Of a DNA stretch of 34,078 nucleotides, positions 1 to 8,053 are shown piece by piece. The position numbers and the translations under genes were made by a program. Below the pieces are notes generated by a model. That model worked only from the letters and a program-made list of their open reading frames with translations. It had not been told where the DNA came from and ran no database searches. The number at the start of each line of letters is the position of its first letter. The first letter of the stretch is position 1. Origin of the DNA: Bacteroides graminisolvens DSM 19988 = JCM 15093 (lineage in GTDB: Bacteria; Bacteroidota; Bacteroidia; Bacteroidales; Bacteroidaceae); the NCBI RefSeq assembly GCF_000428125.1, contig NZ_ATZI01000024.1, forward strand, positions 1 through 34,078, read 5' to 3'.

Positions 1-178
1 ACACTTGCAGCAATGTATATACATGGTTGCATTTGCTCTTTGTCCCAAAGAGGGATAGCTCTGTCATTTTTAACCCTTTAATCACATCCATAATGGTATA
101 CATGGCTTTATGGGAATCATTTTCCCGGAAAAAGATGCTGATCTCTGAGAGGAATGTTGTAACTTTGTGCATAAGCAT
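1..178 (-). CDS. Transposase, N-terminal fragment (IS4-like), partial
   Basis: This is an open frame of 59 residues from ATG at 178 down to the left edge, beginning MLMHKVTTFLSEI and containing FFREND, AMYTIMDVIKGLK and TELSLFGTKS. It ends only because the window ends. A second in-frame ATG at 172 is an equally good start. The position just inside an IS terminal repeat, and the C-terminal transposase fragment behind the matching repeat at the other edge, support a transposase. The family is inferred from resemblance to Bacteroides IS4-like transposases, and the catalytic DDE region lies outside the window. The plus-strand frame at 27-284 is the shadow of this element. Confidence 0.55.
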   Translation of the reverse strand, partial: MLMHKVTTFLSEISIFFRENDSHKAMYTIMDVIKGLKMTELSLFGTKSKCNHVYTLLQV

Positions 179-282
179 AGGGGCGAGTATTAATTTTAGT
201 TTGCACTTTAAATTTACTCATTTTCTGCAACATACAGAAACTCCTATGCCTTTTTTATGCCATCATGTCAACATATCTCATT

Positions 283-302
283 AACTTGCGAAACTTGAAT
301 TA
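283..302. repeat. Terminal inverted repeat of left IS copy
   Basis: AACTTGCGAAACTTGAATTA reads outward here. The end of the right-hand IS reads AACTTGCGAAACATGAATTA outward, so 19 of 20 bases agree. The 12-base core AACTTGCGAAAC is certain. The outer seven bases may be part of the repeat or a similar A/T-rich target. No target duplication can be defined because the other end of this copy is not in the window. Confidence 0.65.
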
Positions 303-344
303 TTATATAAATATTACATACTGACTATAACACTGACTGCTATT

Positions 345-1199
345 TTGCTGGGACTAAGCAGTTGCACAGAAAGTATAAAATTAGATACCGATGACACAGA
401 TCCTGTGATTGTTATTTATAGCACCATTACAGATGAGCTGACTTATCAGCAGGTGCAACTAAGTTCTTCAACAGGATATTTTGATGGCAATAAAAATGCT
501 AAAGTATCAGGCGCAACAATTACAATAACTTCCGATAAAGGAGACTTATACAATTTAGAAGAGGTACACAACACGCCCGGAACATATAAAACGACCACTC
601 AAATGACAGGTATTCCGGGAGAAAATTATCATTTAAAAGTGATGGTAGACTTCAATAATGATGGCATTAATGAAACCTACGAAGCCGACGCTAAAATGGA
701 ACTGCCTGTTAAACTCGATTCAATAGATATTTCGTATGAGAAAATAGCTAAATACCATTATTATTCTTTTAATATCTATGCCAAAGAACCTGCTGGTACA
801 AACTATTACATGTGCAAATACATTGTCAATGATTCGGTATATGACCGTATAAGCAAATATGTTATTTTTGATGATTTAAGTTATGACAATCAATACATTA
901 ACGGCTCTTCAATCGGTTATTTCTTTGACGATACAGAAAGAGATGAATACAAAGATGCAGACGATTATAACACGATGACCTTCATCGCTGATGGAGATGT
1001 AGTGAAACTACAACTATCAAATATTGGCAAAGGTTTTTATAACTTCTTATTGCAATGTCAAGAAGAAAAAGATGGAGAAAGTCCTTTTTTCGGAGGACCG
1101 TTAAGCAACATCAGTACTAATATTAAAGGAGGTGGCATCGGATATTTCGCGGCCTACAGTATTTCACAAAAGCAAGCAATAGCAAAACAAGAACAATAA
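345..1199 (+). CDS. DUF4249 family lipoprotein, 5' end removed by IS
   Basis: The product resembles DUF4249 outer-membrane-associated lipoproteins of Bacteroidetes, usually encoded next to a TonB-dependent receptor. After the lipoprotein cysteine come an acidic linker, a VIVIYSTITDEL strand, the typical 'VSGATITITSDKGDLYNL' segment and a beta-rich body to residue 284. The frame is open upstream to 285 and encodes YYILTITLTAILLGLSSC, a complete-looking lipoprotein signal peptide and lipobox. No ATG, GTG or TTG occurs in frame before the TTG at 345, and that TTG lies inside the hydrophobic core. The natural start (probably MKK-YYIL) was removed or displaced by the IS ending near 302. A protein from 345 would lack a working signal peptide, so this is probably a pseudogene. 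The partner receptor, if any, lies beyond the IS. Confidence 0.75.
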   Translation: MLGLSSCTESIKLDTDDTDPVIVIYSTITDELTYQQVQLSSSTGYFDGNKNAKVSGATITITSDKGDLYNLEEVHNTPGTYKTTTQMTGIPGENYHLKVMVDFNNDGINETYEADAKMELPVKLDSIDISYEKIAKYHYYSFNIYAKEPAGTNYYMCKYIVNDSVYDRISKYVIFDDLSYDNQYINGSSIGYFFDDTERDEYKDADDYNTMTFIADGDVVKLQLSNIGKGFYNFLLQCQEEKDGESPFFGGPLSNISTNIKGGGIGYFAAYSISQKQAIAKQEQ

Positions 1200-1208
1200 A
1201 GATACAGT

Positions 1209-2519
1209 TTAATCAATATTCCGGGTTATCGTGACCCGGAATATACTTTTTCCAAAAAAACTTTGCATCACTCCTCTTAATATAAGATATACAATAAACG
1301 AAGCCCATAGAGCATGGTTTGCCCACTGATTATGCAGAAAATAGAACATAATGAAAAAACTAACCGATGCGATCAACATTGAGAATAGCATATAACGTGT
1401 AGCCGTTGCTCCAATAAAGATTCCATCCCAGATAAAAGCGGAAAAACCGGCTAATGGAATTGCCAATGCCCAGTAATAATATTCTTGAGATACAGCTACT
1501 ACAACCTCGTCATCAGTAAGCAATGCAATAAAGGCATTACCATTAAAGGCATATAGCAATGTAAATAAGAGAGACAATCCAAATCCCCATCGAAAAAGTA
1601 AACGAATCAAACGGCGCAGCATTAAAAAGTCATTGGCACCAACATAACGGCCAGTTAGAGCCTCTCCGGCGTATGCAAAACCATCCATGACATACGAAAA
1701 AAGCGTAAAAAACTGCATAAGAAGTGTATTTACAGCTAAGATTACCTCTCCTTCACCAGCTCCTGTTGAAGTAAAGAACACCGAAACACTAACAAGACAG
1801 AGCGTACGCAAAAAGATATCACTATTCACACTAAAAAAACGTTTCATAGCTACTCGACACAAAGCGTTCGGCCAATGTTGCTTGAAGCCAAGCTTCTTAT
1901 AATATCTACGATATAACCATACAGCCATTACAAGACCACCATATTGGGCAACTAAGGTTCCAATTGCCACACCCTCAACTTTCATATCAAACAGAAATAC
2001 CAAACACAGACTAACAACTATATTTATGATATTCTGGGCTATCGCAATAAACATTGGAATACGTGAATTTTGCATACCTATAAACCAACCTGTAAATCCG
2101 TAAAGAGCCAACAACGCAGGCGCTCCCCAGATACAGATGCGAAAATAAATAACGGCAAGTTCTCTCACCCTATCTGATGTTTCAATAAAATAAAAAGCTA
2201 TATTTTCTATTATTAGCTGAAAAGCAATAAAAAGAACTCCAATACCAATACCAACAATCAATGATCGAATCAGTGTACGTACTGATTCGTCGAGTAACCC
2301 GGCTCCATAAGCTTGCGATGTGAGACCGCTGGTCCCCATCCGCAAAAAGCCGAAACTCCAATAAAGAATATTAAACAGCATCCCCCCTACGGCGACAGCT
2401 CCTATATAGGCGGTAGCTCCCAAATGCCCTACAATGGCAACATCAATAAGTCCCAGCAATGGCACCGTTATGTTAGATATGATAGATGGCAAAGCCAGTT
2501 GAAGTATTTTTTTGTTCAT
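1209..2519 (-). CDS. MATE family efflux transporter (DinF-like)
   Basis: This is a 436-residue inner-membrane protein with about 12 hydrophobic segments, the normal size for MATE exporters. The N-terminus has the family pattern of TM1: P11, P20, then GLIDVAIVGHLG with D26, G31 and H32; D26 is the likely cation/proton-coupling residue in DinF-type members. A second half with the same architecture begins around residue 230. MATE proteins export cationic drugs or metabolites against Na+ or H+; the substrate here cannot be read from sequence. The ATG at 2519 is preceded by only 110 bases shared with the divergent pheS gene. The gene is convergent with the DUF4249 gene, with only 9 bases between stop codons. 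Confidence 0.9.
   Translation of the reverse strand: MNKKILQLALPSIISNITVPLLGLIDVAIVGHLGATAYIGAVAVGGMLFNILYWSFGFLRMGTSGLTSQAYGAGLLDESVRTLIRSLIVGIGIGVLFIAFQLIIENIAFYFIETSDRVRELAVIYFRICIWGAPALLALYGFTGWFIGMQNSRIPMFIAIAQNIINIVVSLCLVFLFDMKVEGVAIGTLVAQYGGLVMAVWLYRRYYKKLGFKQHWPNALCRVAMKRFFSVNSDIFLRTLCLVSVSVFFTSTGAGEGEVILAVNTLLMQFFTLFSYVMDGFAYAGEALTGRYVGANDFLMLRRLIRLLFRWGFGLSLLFTLLYAFNGNAFIALLTDDEVVVAVSQEYYYWALAIPLAGFSAFIWDGIFIGATATRYMLFSMLIASVSFFIMFYFLHNQWANHALWASFIVYLILRGVMQSFFGKSIFRVTITRNID
1216..1252 (+). terminator. Terminator inside the 3' end of the convergent MATE gene
   Basis: An 11-bp perfect stem (ATATTCCGGGT at 1216-1226, ACCCGGAATAT at 1234-1244) with a 7-base loop is followed by ACTTTTTCC on the plus strand. 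It ends the DUF4249 transcript. It lies within the last codons of the MATE gene, whose stop is at 1209-1211, so the stem also encodes part of that protein's C-terminus. Confidence 0.7.
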
Positions 2520-2536
2520 TGCGATTCATTTTAAGG

Positions 2537-2566
2537 CAAAATTAGCCATAAATTAAATTATTCAAA
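2537..2566 (-). promoter_or_regulatory. Promoter for the MATE gene
   Basis: On the minus strand, TTTG (2566-2563) is separated by 18 bases from TAATTTTG (2544-2537), matching the Bacteroidetes -33/-7 pattern. It would start transcription about 10 bases before the ATG at 2519. A second perfect -7 hexamer-plus (TATCTTTG, 2570-2563) overlaps it and could also be used. Pattern match only. Confidence 0.45.
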
Positions 2567-2576
2567 GATAAACTTG

Positions 2577-2584
2577 TATATTTG
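2577..2584 (+). promoter_or_regulatory. pheS promoter -7 element
   Basis: TATATTTG followed by C fits the TAnnTTTG consensus and would give a leader of about 40 bases before the pheS ATG. No good -33 TTTG is seen at the usual distance. It abuts the divergent MATE promoter. Confidence 0.45.
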
Positions 2585-2629
2585 CATCTCTTTTACAAAT
2601 GTCCAGCAGCGTATTAAATTAATAAAGAT

Positions 2630-3649
2630 ATGATAGCCAAAATTAAACAACTTCTCGAGGAGGTCGAGACTCTGAAAGCTTCAAACGCAGAAGAGTTGGA
2701 AGCCCTTCGTATAAAATACCTTAGTAAAAAGGGCGCCATTAATGATTTGATGGCAGACTTTCGCAATGTGGCTGCCGAGCAGAAAAAGGAAGTAGGCATA
2801 AAACTGAATGAACTGAAAACATTGGCACAGGAAAAAATAACTGCGCTAAAAGAACAATTCGAAGCTCAAGACAATGGCTCAGCTGAGATTGATCTTACTC
2901 GTTCTGCCTATCCTGTCAAATTAGGCACACGTCATCCACTGTCAATTGTAAAAAATGAGATTATTGACATATTTGGCCGATTAGGCTTTAGCATAGCTGA
3001 AGGTCCTGAGATAGAAGACGATTGGCATGTCTTTTCCGCTTTGAATTTCGCAGAAGACCATCCGGCTCGTGACATGCAAGATACCTTTTTTATTGAGGCA
3101 CATCCCGATGTAGTGTTGCGGACACATACCTCGTCCGTACAAAGTAGAGTGATGGAAGTTTCGCAGCCTCCTATCCGCATTATATGTCCGGGACGCGTAT
3201 ATCGCAACGAAGCAATCAGCTACCGTGCACACTGTTTCTTCCATCAAGTAGAAGCGTTATATATTGATAAAAATGTTTCATTTACTGATTTAAAGCAAGT
3301 TCTACTATTATTTGCAAAAGAAATGTTTGGTGCGGAAACTAAAATTCGTTTGCGTCCTTCGTATTTCCCATTCACAGAACCCAGTGCAGAAATGGATATC
3401 AGCTGTAACATTTGTGGAGGTAAAGGATGCCCATTCTGCAAACATACCGGTTGGGTAGAAATTTTAGGATGTGGCATGGTTGACCCTAATGTACTCGAAG
3501 CCAACGGCATTGATAGCAAGATATATAGCGGATATGCATTGGGTATGGGTATAGAACGTATCACCAACTTGAAATATCAAGTAAAAGATTTGCGTATGTT
3601 TTCAGAAAACGATATGCGCTTCCTAAAAGAATTTGAGGCAGCCTATTAA
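2630..3649 (+). CDS. pheS: Phenylalanine--tRNA ligase alpha subunit
   Basis: This 339-residue catalytic subunit of the alpha2-beta2 phenylalanyl-tRNA synthetase charges tRNA-Phe in the cytoplasm. An N-terminal helical coiled-coil arm (residues 1-95) is followed by the class II core: a motif 1 region with HPLSIVKNEIIDIFGRLGF and FNFAEDHPARD-like residues, motif 2 around VYRNEAISYRAH and FFHQVEALYID, and motif 3 near the C-terminus (GYALGMGIERITNL). A CxxC-x4-CxxC cluster (CNICGGKGCPFC) precedes GWVEILGCGMVDPNVL, as in many bacterial PheS proteins. The length is normal. The beta subunit gene pheT is not adjacent; the next gene is an MFS transporter, so the two subunits are encoded apart here. 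Confidence 0.97.
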   Translation: MIAKIKQLLEEVETLKASNAEELEALRIKYLSKKGAINDLMADFRNVAAEQKKEVGIKLNELKTLAQEKITALKEQFEAQDNGSAEIDLTRSAYPVKLGTRHPLSIVKNEIIDIFGRLGFSIAEGPEIEDDWHVFSALNFAEDHPARDMQDTFFIEAHPDVVLRTHTSSVQSRVMEVSQPPIRIICPGRVYRNEAISYRAHCFFHQVEALYIDKNVSFTDLKQVLLLFAKEMFGAETKIRLRPSYFPFTEPSAEMDISCNICGGKGCPFCKHTGWVEILGCGMVDPNVLEANGIDSKIYSGYALGMGIERITNLKYQVKDLRMFSENDMRFLKEFEAAY

Positions 3650-3690
3650 GAACTGCATTCTGACATAACAGATTTCTCAATATTAAAATG

Positions 3691-3722
3691 AAAGATGCAG
3701 GGTAAACGCTCTGCATCTTTAC
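3691..3722 (+). terminator. Hairpin after pheS
   Basis: AAAGATGCAG and CTGCATCTTT form a 10-bp perfect stem with a 10-base loop (3691-3720). There is only a short T run at its 3' side, so it may be a partial terminator or processing hairpin. It lies 15 bases before the MFS start. Confidence 0.55.
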
Positions 3723-3737
3723 GTAAAACGGTTCATT

Positions 3738-4934
3738 ATGACTAAAGATAGGCTTGTTACAATTGACTATTGTCGGATACTTGCTGCAAACTTCTTATTA
3801 TTTTTTGCTTTCTACCTCATTCTGCCTGTTTTACCTTTCTACCTGACTGAGGTGTTTAATGCAAATAATGCCACTGTTGGTATCATTCTGTCCTGCTATA
3901 CAATTGCAGCACTCTGTATCCGCCCTTTTTCGGGATACCTACTTGACACGTTGTCAAGAAAGCCACTTTATCTCATCGCCTATTTTATTTTTACAGGCAT
4001 TTTCGCAGGCTATCTTTTAGCTGGAATTCTGAGTTTATTTATAATGCTAAGAATTGTTCATGGACTGGCTTTTGGTATGGTAACCGTAGCTGGTAACACG
4101 ATCGTTATTGACATTACACCCTCTTCGCGCAGGGGTGAAGCAGTAGGATACTACGGTTTAATGAACAATACAGCTATGAGTATAGGACCTATGGTAGGAT
4201 TATTCATGCATGAAGCTTGTTCATTCAACACTATTTTTATTTGCTCTTTGACTTCAGGCGTATTGGGATTCATTATGGCTTGTTTGGTACGAACTCCTGC
4301 CAAACAGCCGGTTGAAAGTGAGCCGATATCATTTGATCGATTTATTTTACTGAAAGGTATTCCTGCAGGCATTTCTCTTTTATTATTGTCCATTCCTTAT
4401 GGCATGACAACAACCTACGTGGCCATGTATGCTGAAAAAATAGGTATCACATTAAGCTCCGGATTGTTCTTTACATTCATGGCCTTTGGCATGGCCGTCT
4501 CACGTCTTTTTTCAGGAAAACAAGTCGACAAAGGGCGCATCACACAAATCATCATATTAGGTCTGTATTTAGTCTGTTTTTGTTTTTTCTCACTTAGTTT
4601 ATGTGGGACATTGATGAAATGGAACCCTGAATTTACAACGGTCTTATTCTTCGTGATAGCTCTGTTGCTAGGAGTTGGATTTGGAACCATGTTTCCGGCC
4701 TTCAATTCTTTATTTGTTAGCCTAGCTCCAAACAGCAAACGAGGTACAGCTACTTCCACCTATCTGACTTCTTGGGACGTAGGCATAGGTATTGGTCTTA
4801 TGTCGGGCGGATATATTGCTCAAATCACATCTTTTGATACTGCTTATTTTTTCGGTGCCCTGCTCACTGTTATCTCGGCATTGTTTTTTAAGCTCAAAGT
4901 AACCCCTCACTTTGAACGAAATAAGATGAGATAA
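3738..4934 (+). CDS. MFS transporter
   Basis: This is a 398-residue polytopic protein with about 12 hydrophobic segments, normal for the major facilitator superfamily. The loop between TM2 and TM3 reads GYLLDTLSRKPLY, a clear MFS motif A (G-x-L-x-D-x-x-x-R-K). The TM4-5 stretch HGLAFGMVTVAGNTIVIDITPSSRRGEAVGYYG carries the conserved R/G-rich segment of drug-export-like members. Substrate and direction are unknown; a multidrug or metabolite exporter is the likeliest role. The start ATG at 3738 lacks a strong ribosome site. It is followed after 32 bases by nth, so the two may be co-transcribed. Confidence 0.88.
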   Translation: MTKDRLVTIDYCRILAANFLLFFAFYLILPVLPFYLTEVFNANNATVGIILSCYTIAALCIRPFSGYLLDTLSRKPLYLIAYFIFTGIFAGYLLAGILSLFIMLRIVHGLAFGMVTVAGNTIVIDITPSSRRGEAVGYYGLMNNTAMSIGPMVGLFMHEACSFNTIFICSLTSGVLGFIMACLVRTPAKQPVESEPISFDRFILLKGIPAGISLLLLSIPYGMTTTYVAMYAEKIGITLSSGLFFTFMAFGMAVSRLFSGKQVDKGRITQIIILGLYLVCFCFFSLSLCGTLMKWNPEFTTVLFFVIALLLGVGFGTMFPAFNSLFVSLAPNSKRGTATSTYLTSWDVGIGIGLMSGGYIAQITSFDTAYFFGALLTVISALFFKLKVTPHFERNKMR

Positions 4935-4966
4935 CGTTTAATATACACCTAAGTATTTAAGTAAGT

Positions 4967-5623
4967 ATGAGAAAAAAAGAACGATTTGAGAATGTAATAG
5001 ATTGGTTCCAAAAGAACATGCCGATTGCCGAAACGGAACTACATTACAACAGCCCCTTCGAGCTACTGATTGCAGTTATTTTATCTGCGCAATGTACAGA
5101 CAAACGGGTTAATATGATTACCCCCCGATTATTTCAAGACTTCCCTACTCCCGAAGCACTTGCAGCAAGTACGCCTGAAGTTATTTTTGAATATATTCGG
5201 AGCATATCATACCCCAATAATAAGGCAAAGCACTTAGTCGGAATGGCTCGCATGTTAGTGAATGATTTTAATAGCGAAGTACCCGATACACTAGAAAAAC
5301 TTATTAAATTGCCTGGTGTAGGCAGAAAAACAGCCAATGTCATTCAATCTGTTGTATACAACAAAGCAGCTATGGCCGTTGATACCCATGTGTTTAGGGT
5401 TTCAAACCGTATCGGACTAACTACTAACTCTAAAAATCCATTGGTAACAGAACTAGAGTTGACAAAATACATTCCAAAGGGCCTTATTCCTATCGCACAT
5501 CATTGGCTCATTTTGCACGGGAGGTATGTTTGTCAGGCAAGAACTCCAAAGTGTGATCAATGTGGATTAAGGCCTTTCTGCAAATATTATTCAGACTCTC
5601 ATAAACTTGAAAAAGACTCGTAG
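4967..5623 (+). CDS. nth: Endonuclease III (DNA glycosylase/AP lyase)
   Basis: This 218-residue base-excision repair enzyme removes oxidised pyrimidines and nicks AP sites. Visible features: the AQCTDKRVN helix near residue 41, the helix-hairpin-helix LPGVGRKTAN with catalytic Lys121, catalytic Asp139 in AVDTHVFRVSNR, and the [4Fe-4S] loop with Cys189, Cys196, Cys199 and Cys205 in the canonical C-x6-C-x2-C-x5-C spacing. All key residues are present and the length is normal. It lies between an MFS gene and pgk; pgk has its own promoter. Confidence 0.96.
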   Translation: MRKKERFENVIDWFQKNMPIAETELHYNSPFELLIAVILSAQCTDKRVNMITPRLFQDFPTPEALAASTPEVIFEYIRSISYPNNKAKHLVGMARMLVNDFNSEVPDTLEKLIKLPGVGRKTANVIQSVVYNKAAMAVDTHVFRVSNRIGLTTNSKNPLVTELELTKYIPKGLIPIAHHWLILHGRYVCQARTPKCDQCGLRPFCKYYSDSHKLEKDS

Positions 5624-5673
5624 ACACATAAAGAATAAATGATAAATTCATAGCAAAAAATAGAAATATATAG

Positions 5674-5681
5674 TAACTTTG
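5674..5681 (+). promoter_or_regulatory. pgk promoter -7 element
   Basis: TAACTTTG followed by C matches TAnnTTTG. The leader would be about 40 A/T-rich bases. A clear -33 element is not visible. Confidence 0.5.
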
Positions 5682-5727
5682 CAGTCTACAGAAAATAATA
5701 TAACACTTTTAAATAAAATAGAGTATT

Positions 5728-6987
5728 ATGCAAACAATTGACCAATTCAACTTTGCCGGTAAAAAGGCATTTGTCAGAGTAGATTTCAATGTTCCATTGG
5801 ACGAAAACTTCAACATTACAGATGACAATCGTATTCGCGCTGCTCTCCCAACTCTAAAAAAGATTATTGCAGATGGCGGCAGTCTGATTATAGGTTCTCA
5901 TTTGGGCCGTCCCAAAGGCGTAACAGACAAATACTCGTTAAAGCATATTGTTAATCACGTTTCTAAAGTATTGGGCGTAGAAGTTCAGTTTGCCAACGAT
6001 TGCATGGGTGAAGAAGCAGTAGCTAAAGCGGCAGCCTTAAAACCAGGTGAAGCTTTGTTGCTTGAAAACCTCCGCTTTTATGCAGAAGAGGAAGGCAAAC
6101 CTCGTGGTTTAGCAGAAGATGCTACTGACGAAGAAAAAGCTGCTGCTAAGAAAGCGGTGAAAGAAAGTCAGAAAGAATTCACCAAAAAATTAGCTTCGTA
6201 TGCAGACTGTTATGTAAATGACGCTTTCGGTACTGCTCACCGCGCACATGCTTCCACTGCATTAATTGCTAAATATTTTGATGTAAACAACAAAATGTTT
6301 GGTTATTTGATGGAAAAAGAAGTGAAAGCGGTTGATAAAGTATTAAATGACATCAAACGTCCGTTCACAGCAATCATGGGAGGTTCTAAGGTTTCTTCAA
6401 AAATTGAAATCATTGAAAATTTACTTTCTAAGGTTGACAATCTAATCATTACTGGCGGTATGACTTTTACTTTCACTAAAGCACTTGGTGGAAAGATTGG
6501 TTCTTCACTTTGTGAAGACGACAAATTAGATTTGGCTTTAGAGTTAATTGAAAAAGCTAAAAAGAACAACGTAGAGTTAGTTATTGCAGTTGACGCTAAG
6601 GTTGCAGATTCTTTCTCTAATGATGCAAACACTCAGTTTGTTGATGCTGACCAGATTCCTGATGGATGGAGTGGTCTTGATATTGGCCCCAAGACAGAAG
6701 AACTTTATGCACAAGTTATTAAAGCATCTAAAACGATCCTATGGAACGGACCGACAGGTGTGTTTGAATTTGATAATTTCTCTCATGGTTCACGCTCTGT
6801 TGGAGAAGCCATTGTTGAAGCTACAAAGAATGGAGCCTTCTCTTTAGTTGGTGGTGGTGATTCAGTAGCTTGTGTGAATAAATTCGGATTAGCTGATGGC
6901 GTGTCTTACGTGTCAACTGGTGGTGGTGCTTTACTAGAAGCAATTGAAGGTAAGGTTCTCCCCGGTATCGCAGCAATCAAAGAATAA
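5728..6987 (+). CDS. pgk: Phosphoglycerate kinase
   Basis: This 419-residue cytoplasmic glycolytic enzyme converts 1,3-bisphosphoglycerate and ADP to 3-phosphoglycerate and ATP. The N-domain substrate motifs [11 protein letters not shown] and SHLGRPKG and the basic-patch segment [12 protein letters not shown] are present. So are the C-domain nucleotide-binding motifs [12 protein letters not shown] and NGPTGVFEF, and the C-terminal [13 protein letters not shown] and [13 protein letters not shown]. It is slightly longer than many bacterial enzymes because of a charged alanine/lysine-rich insert around residues 128-150, which I take to be lineage-typical. The gene has its own promoter and a strong terminator, so it is probably a single-gene unit. 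Confidence 0.98.
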   Translation: MQTIDQFNFAGKKAFVRVDFNVPLDENFNITDDNRIRAALPTLKKIIADGGSLIIGSHLGRPKGVTDKYSLKHIVNHVSKVLGVEVQFANDCMGEEAVAKAAALKPGEALLLENLRFYAEEEGKPRGLAEDATDEEKAAAKKAVKESQKEFTKKLASYADCYVNDAFGTAHRAHASTALIAKYFDVNNKMFGYLMEKEVKAVDKVLNDIKRPFTAIMGGSKVSSKIEIIENLLSKVDNLIITGGMTFTFTKALGGKIGSSLCEDDKLDLALELIEKAKKNNVELVIAVDAKVADSFSNDANTQFVDADQIPDGWSGLDIGPKTEELYAQVIKASKTILWNGPTGVFEFDNFSHGSRSVGEAIVEATKNGAFSLVGGGDSVACVNKFGLADGVSYVSTGGGALLEAIEGKVLPGIAAIKE

Positions 6988-7005
6988 TTTCTTTTTGCAT
7001 ATTTC

Positions 7006-7043
7006 AGGCAATTTTCCTACACTTCTAGGAAAATTGCCTTTCC
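7006..7043 (+). terminator. pgk terminator
   Basis: AGGCAATTTTCCT (7006-7018) pairs with AGGAAAATTGCCT (7027-7039) in a 13-bp perfect stem with an 8-base loop. The T tract behind it is short (TTTCC). Confidence 0.7.
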
Positions 7044-7060
7044 TATTATAATCGGAACTT

Positions 7061-7068
7061 TATCTTTG
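7061..7068 (+). promoter_or_regulatory. Promoter -7 element for the SBP-porin operon
   Basis: TATCTTTG is a perfect TAnnTTTG match, but it ends only 5 bases before the ATG at 7074. Transcription would begin at or next to the start codon, so the mRNA may be leaderless. A TTG at 7034-7036 is rather far for a -33 element (24-base spacer). Confidence 0.45.
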
Positions 7069-7073
7069 TTACT

Positions 7074-8039
7074 ATGCGACACATCCTATACATAGGTACG
7101 ATTCTGGTATTATTCACGGCTTGTACTCCTACCCGAAAGAAAGAAAATATTTCTCACACACCAATGAAAGTCATCACTTTGGGAGTAATGCCTTCTGTTG
7201 ACTATCTACCATTTATTGTTGCTCAAAAGGCAGGTATCTATGATACATTAGGATTGACTGTTAACCTGATTAAATATTATTCCTCAACAGATAGAGACCA
7301 CGCATTTCAATCGGCACAAATCGATGGAACCATAACCGACTTTCTTAGCGCATTTCAACTTAAGTCTTCGGGGATTCCTTTGAAAATTATCATGAGCAAT
7401 GAAAGTTATCTATGCATGATTGTTAGGAACGGCAGTAACATCACTTCGGTCAAAGAACTTAAAAACAAAAACATTGCTGTATCTGGAAACACAGTCGTTG
7501 ATTACACAACAGACTTTATAATTAAAACAGCAGGAATTCTACCGCAACAAGTCAACAGACCGGAAATTGATAATATTCCTTTGAGACTATTAATGCTTGA
7601 AAATGGACAAATTGACGCCTCACTTTTTCCTGACCCGTATGCTACTATAGCCATGAGTAATGGACATAAATCACTGACCAGTACCAGCGAATTAAATATA
7701 TCGGTAACCGGAACTGTTTTCTCGGCAAAAGCTCTTAAAGAAAAGAAGAAGGAGATAGAATTACTAATCAAAGGCTATAACCTTGGAGTAGATTACATAC
7801 AAAACCATCCAACTGACTCTTTAAAAGAAATATTAATAGAAGAAATTGGTATACCAGAGGCTTTAGCCGGCATCATTGCATTACCGCAATATACACATGC
7901 ATCATTACCTTCAATGGATGATTTAGAAAAATGTGCCTCATGGTTGATAGAAAAAAACATCATTCATAAATCCTTTCAATACGCAAACGTTATCGATTCA
8001 TCATATATTCAATCTGAACAAGTAAATATTGAAAAATAA
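7074..8039 (+). CDS. Solute-binding lipoprotein (NMT1/THI5 or SsuA-like)
   Basis: This 321-residue periplasmic-binding-protein fold resembles the NMT1/THI5-like and sulfonate/nitrate/taurine-binding proteins of ABC importers. A short signal peptide ends in LFTAC, so Cys17 is the likely lipidated residue. The mature part opens with VITLGVMPSVDYLPFIVAQKAGIY, the typical first strand and helix of this family, followed by QIDGTITDFLSAFQ and NGQIDASLFPDPYATIA, where ligand-site residues usually lie. The ligand could be a thiamine precursor, a sulfonate or another small molecule; I cannot tell. No ABC permease or ATPase gene is nearby. It is first in a four-gene operon, 14 bases before a porin gene. 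The ATG is fixed by the signal peptide. Confidence 0.85.
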   Translation: MRHILYIGTILVLFTACTPTRKKENISHTPMKVITLGVMPSVDYLPFIVAQKAGIYDTLGLTVNLIKYYSSTDRDHAFQSAQIDGTITDFLSAFQLKSSGIPLKIIMSNESYLCMIVRNGSNITSVKELKNKNIAVSGNTVVDYTTDFIIKTAGILPQQVNRPEIDNIPLRLLMLENGQIDASLFPDPYATIAMSNGHKSLTSTSELNISVTGTVFSAKALKEKKKEIELLIKGYNLGVDYIQNHPTDSLKEILIEEIGIPEALAGIIALPQYTHASLPSMDDLEKCASWLIEKNIIHKSFQYANVIDSSYIQSEQVNIEK

Positions 8040-8053
8040 CAAATAACTTTTTT

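Larger units (their letters stand above)
1..302 (-). mobile_element. Partial insertion sequence (5' end), runs off left edge
   Basis: The first 302 bases look like the 5' end of an insertion sequence read on the minus strand. The outer 20 bases (283-302) match, with one mismatch, the outer end of the IS fragment at the right edge of the window (33778-33797). An open transposase-like frame starts about 105 bases inside and continues past base 1. The transposase here and the one at the right edge are both on the minus strand, so the two fragments are direct repeats. The IS family was judged from protein appearance only; an IS4-like (DDE) transposase is my best guess. The element sits directly against a lipoprotein gene that has lost its start codon. 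Confidence 0.65.

Noticed and set aside
27..284. Plus-strand 85-codon frame at the left edge
   Set aside because: It is antisense to the IS transposase fragment, ends in the IS terminal repeat and has no family features.
3397..3480. Cys-rich CxxC-x4-CxxC cluster in PheS as a possible inserted zinc domain
   Set aside because: Similar GG-GC-C-TGWxEILG segments are common in bacterial PheS, so it is ordinary.
7074..8039. Assigning the binding protein to thiamine precursor (ThiY-like) or sulfonate uptake
   Set aside because: No thi or ssu genes and no TPP riboswitch are present; the ligand cannot be decided from sequence.
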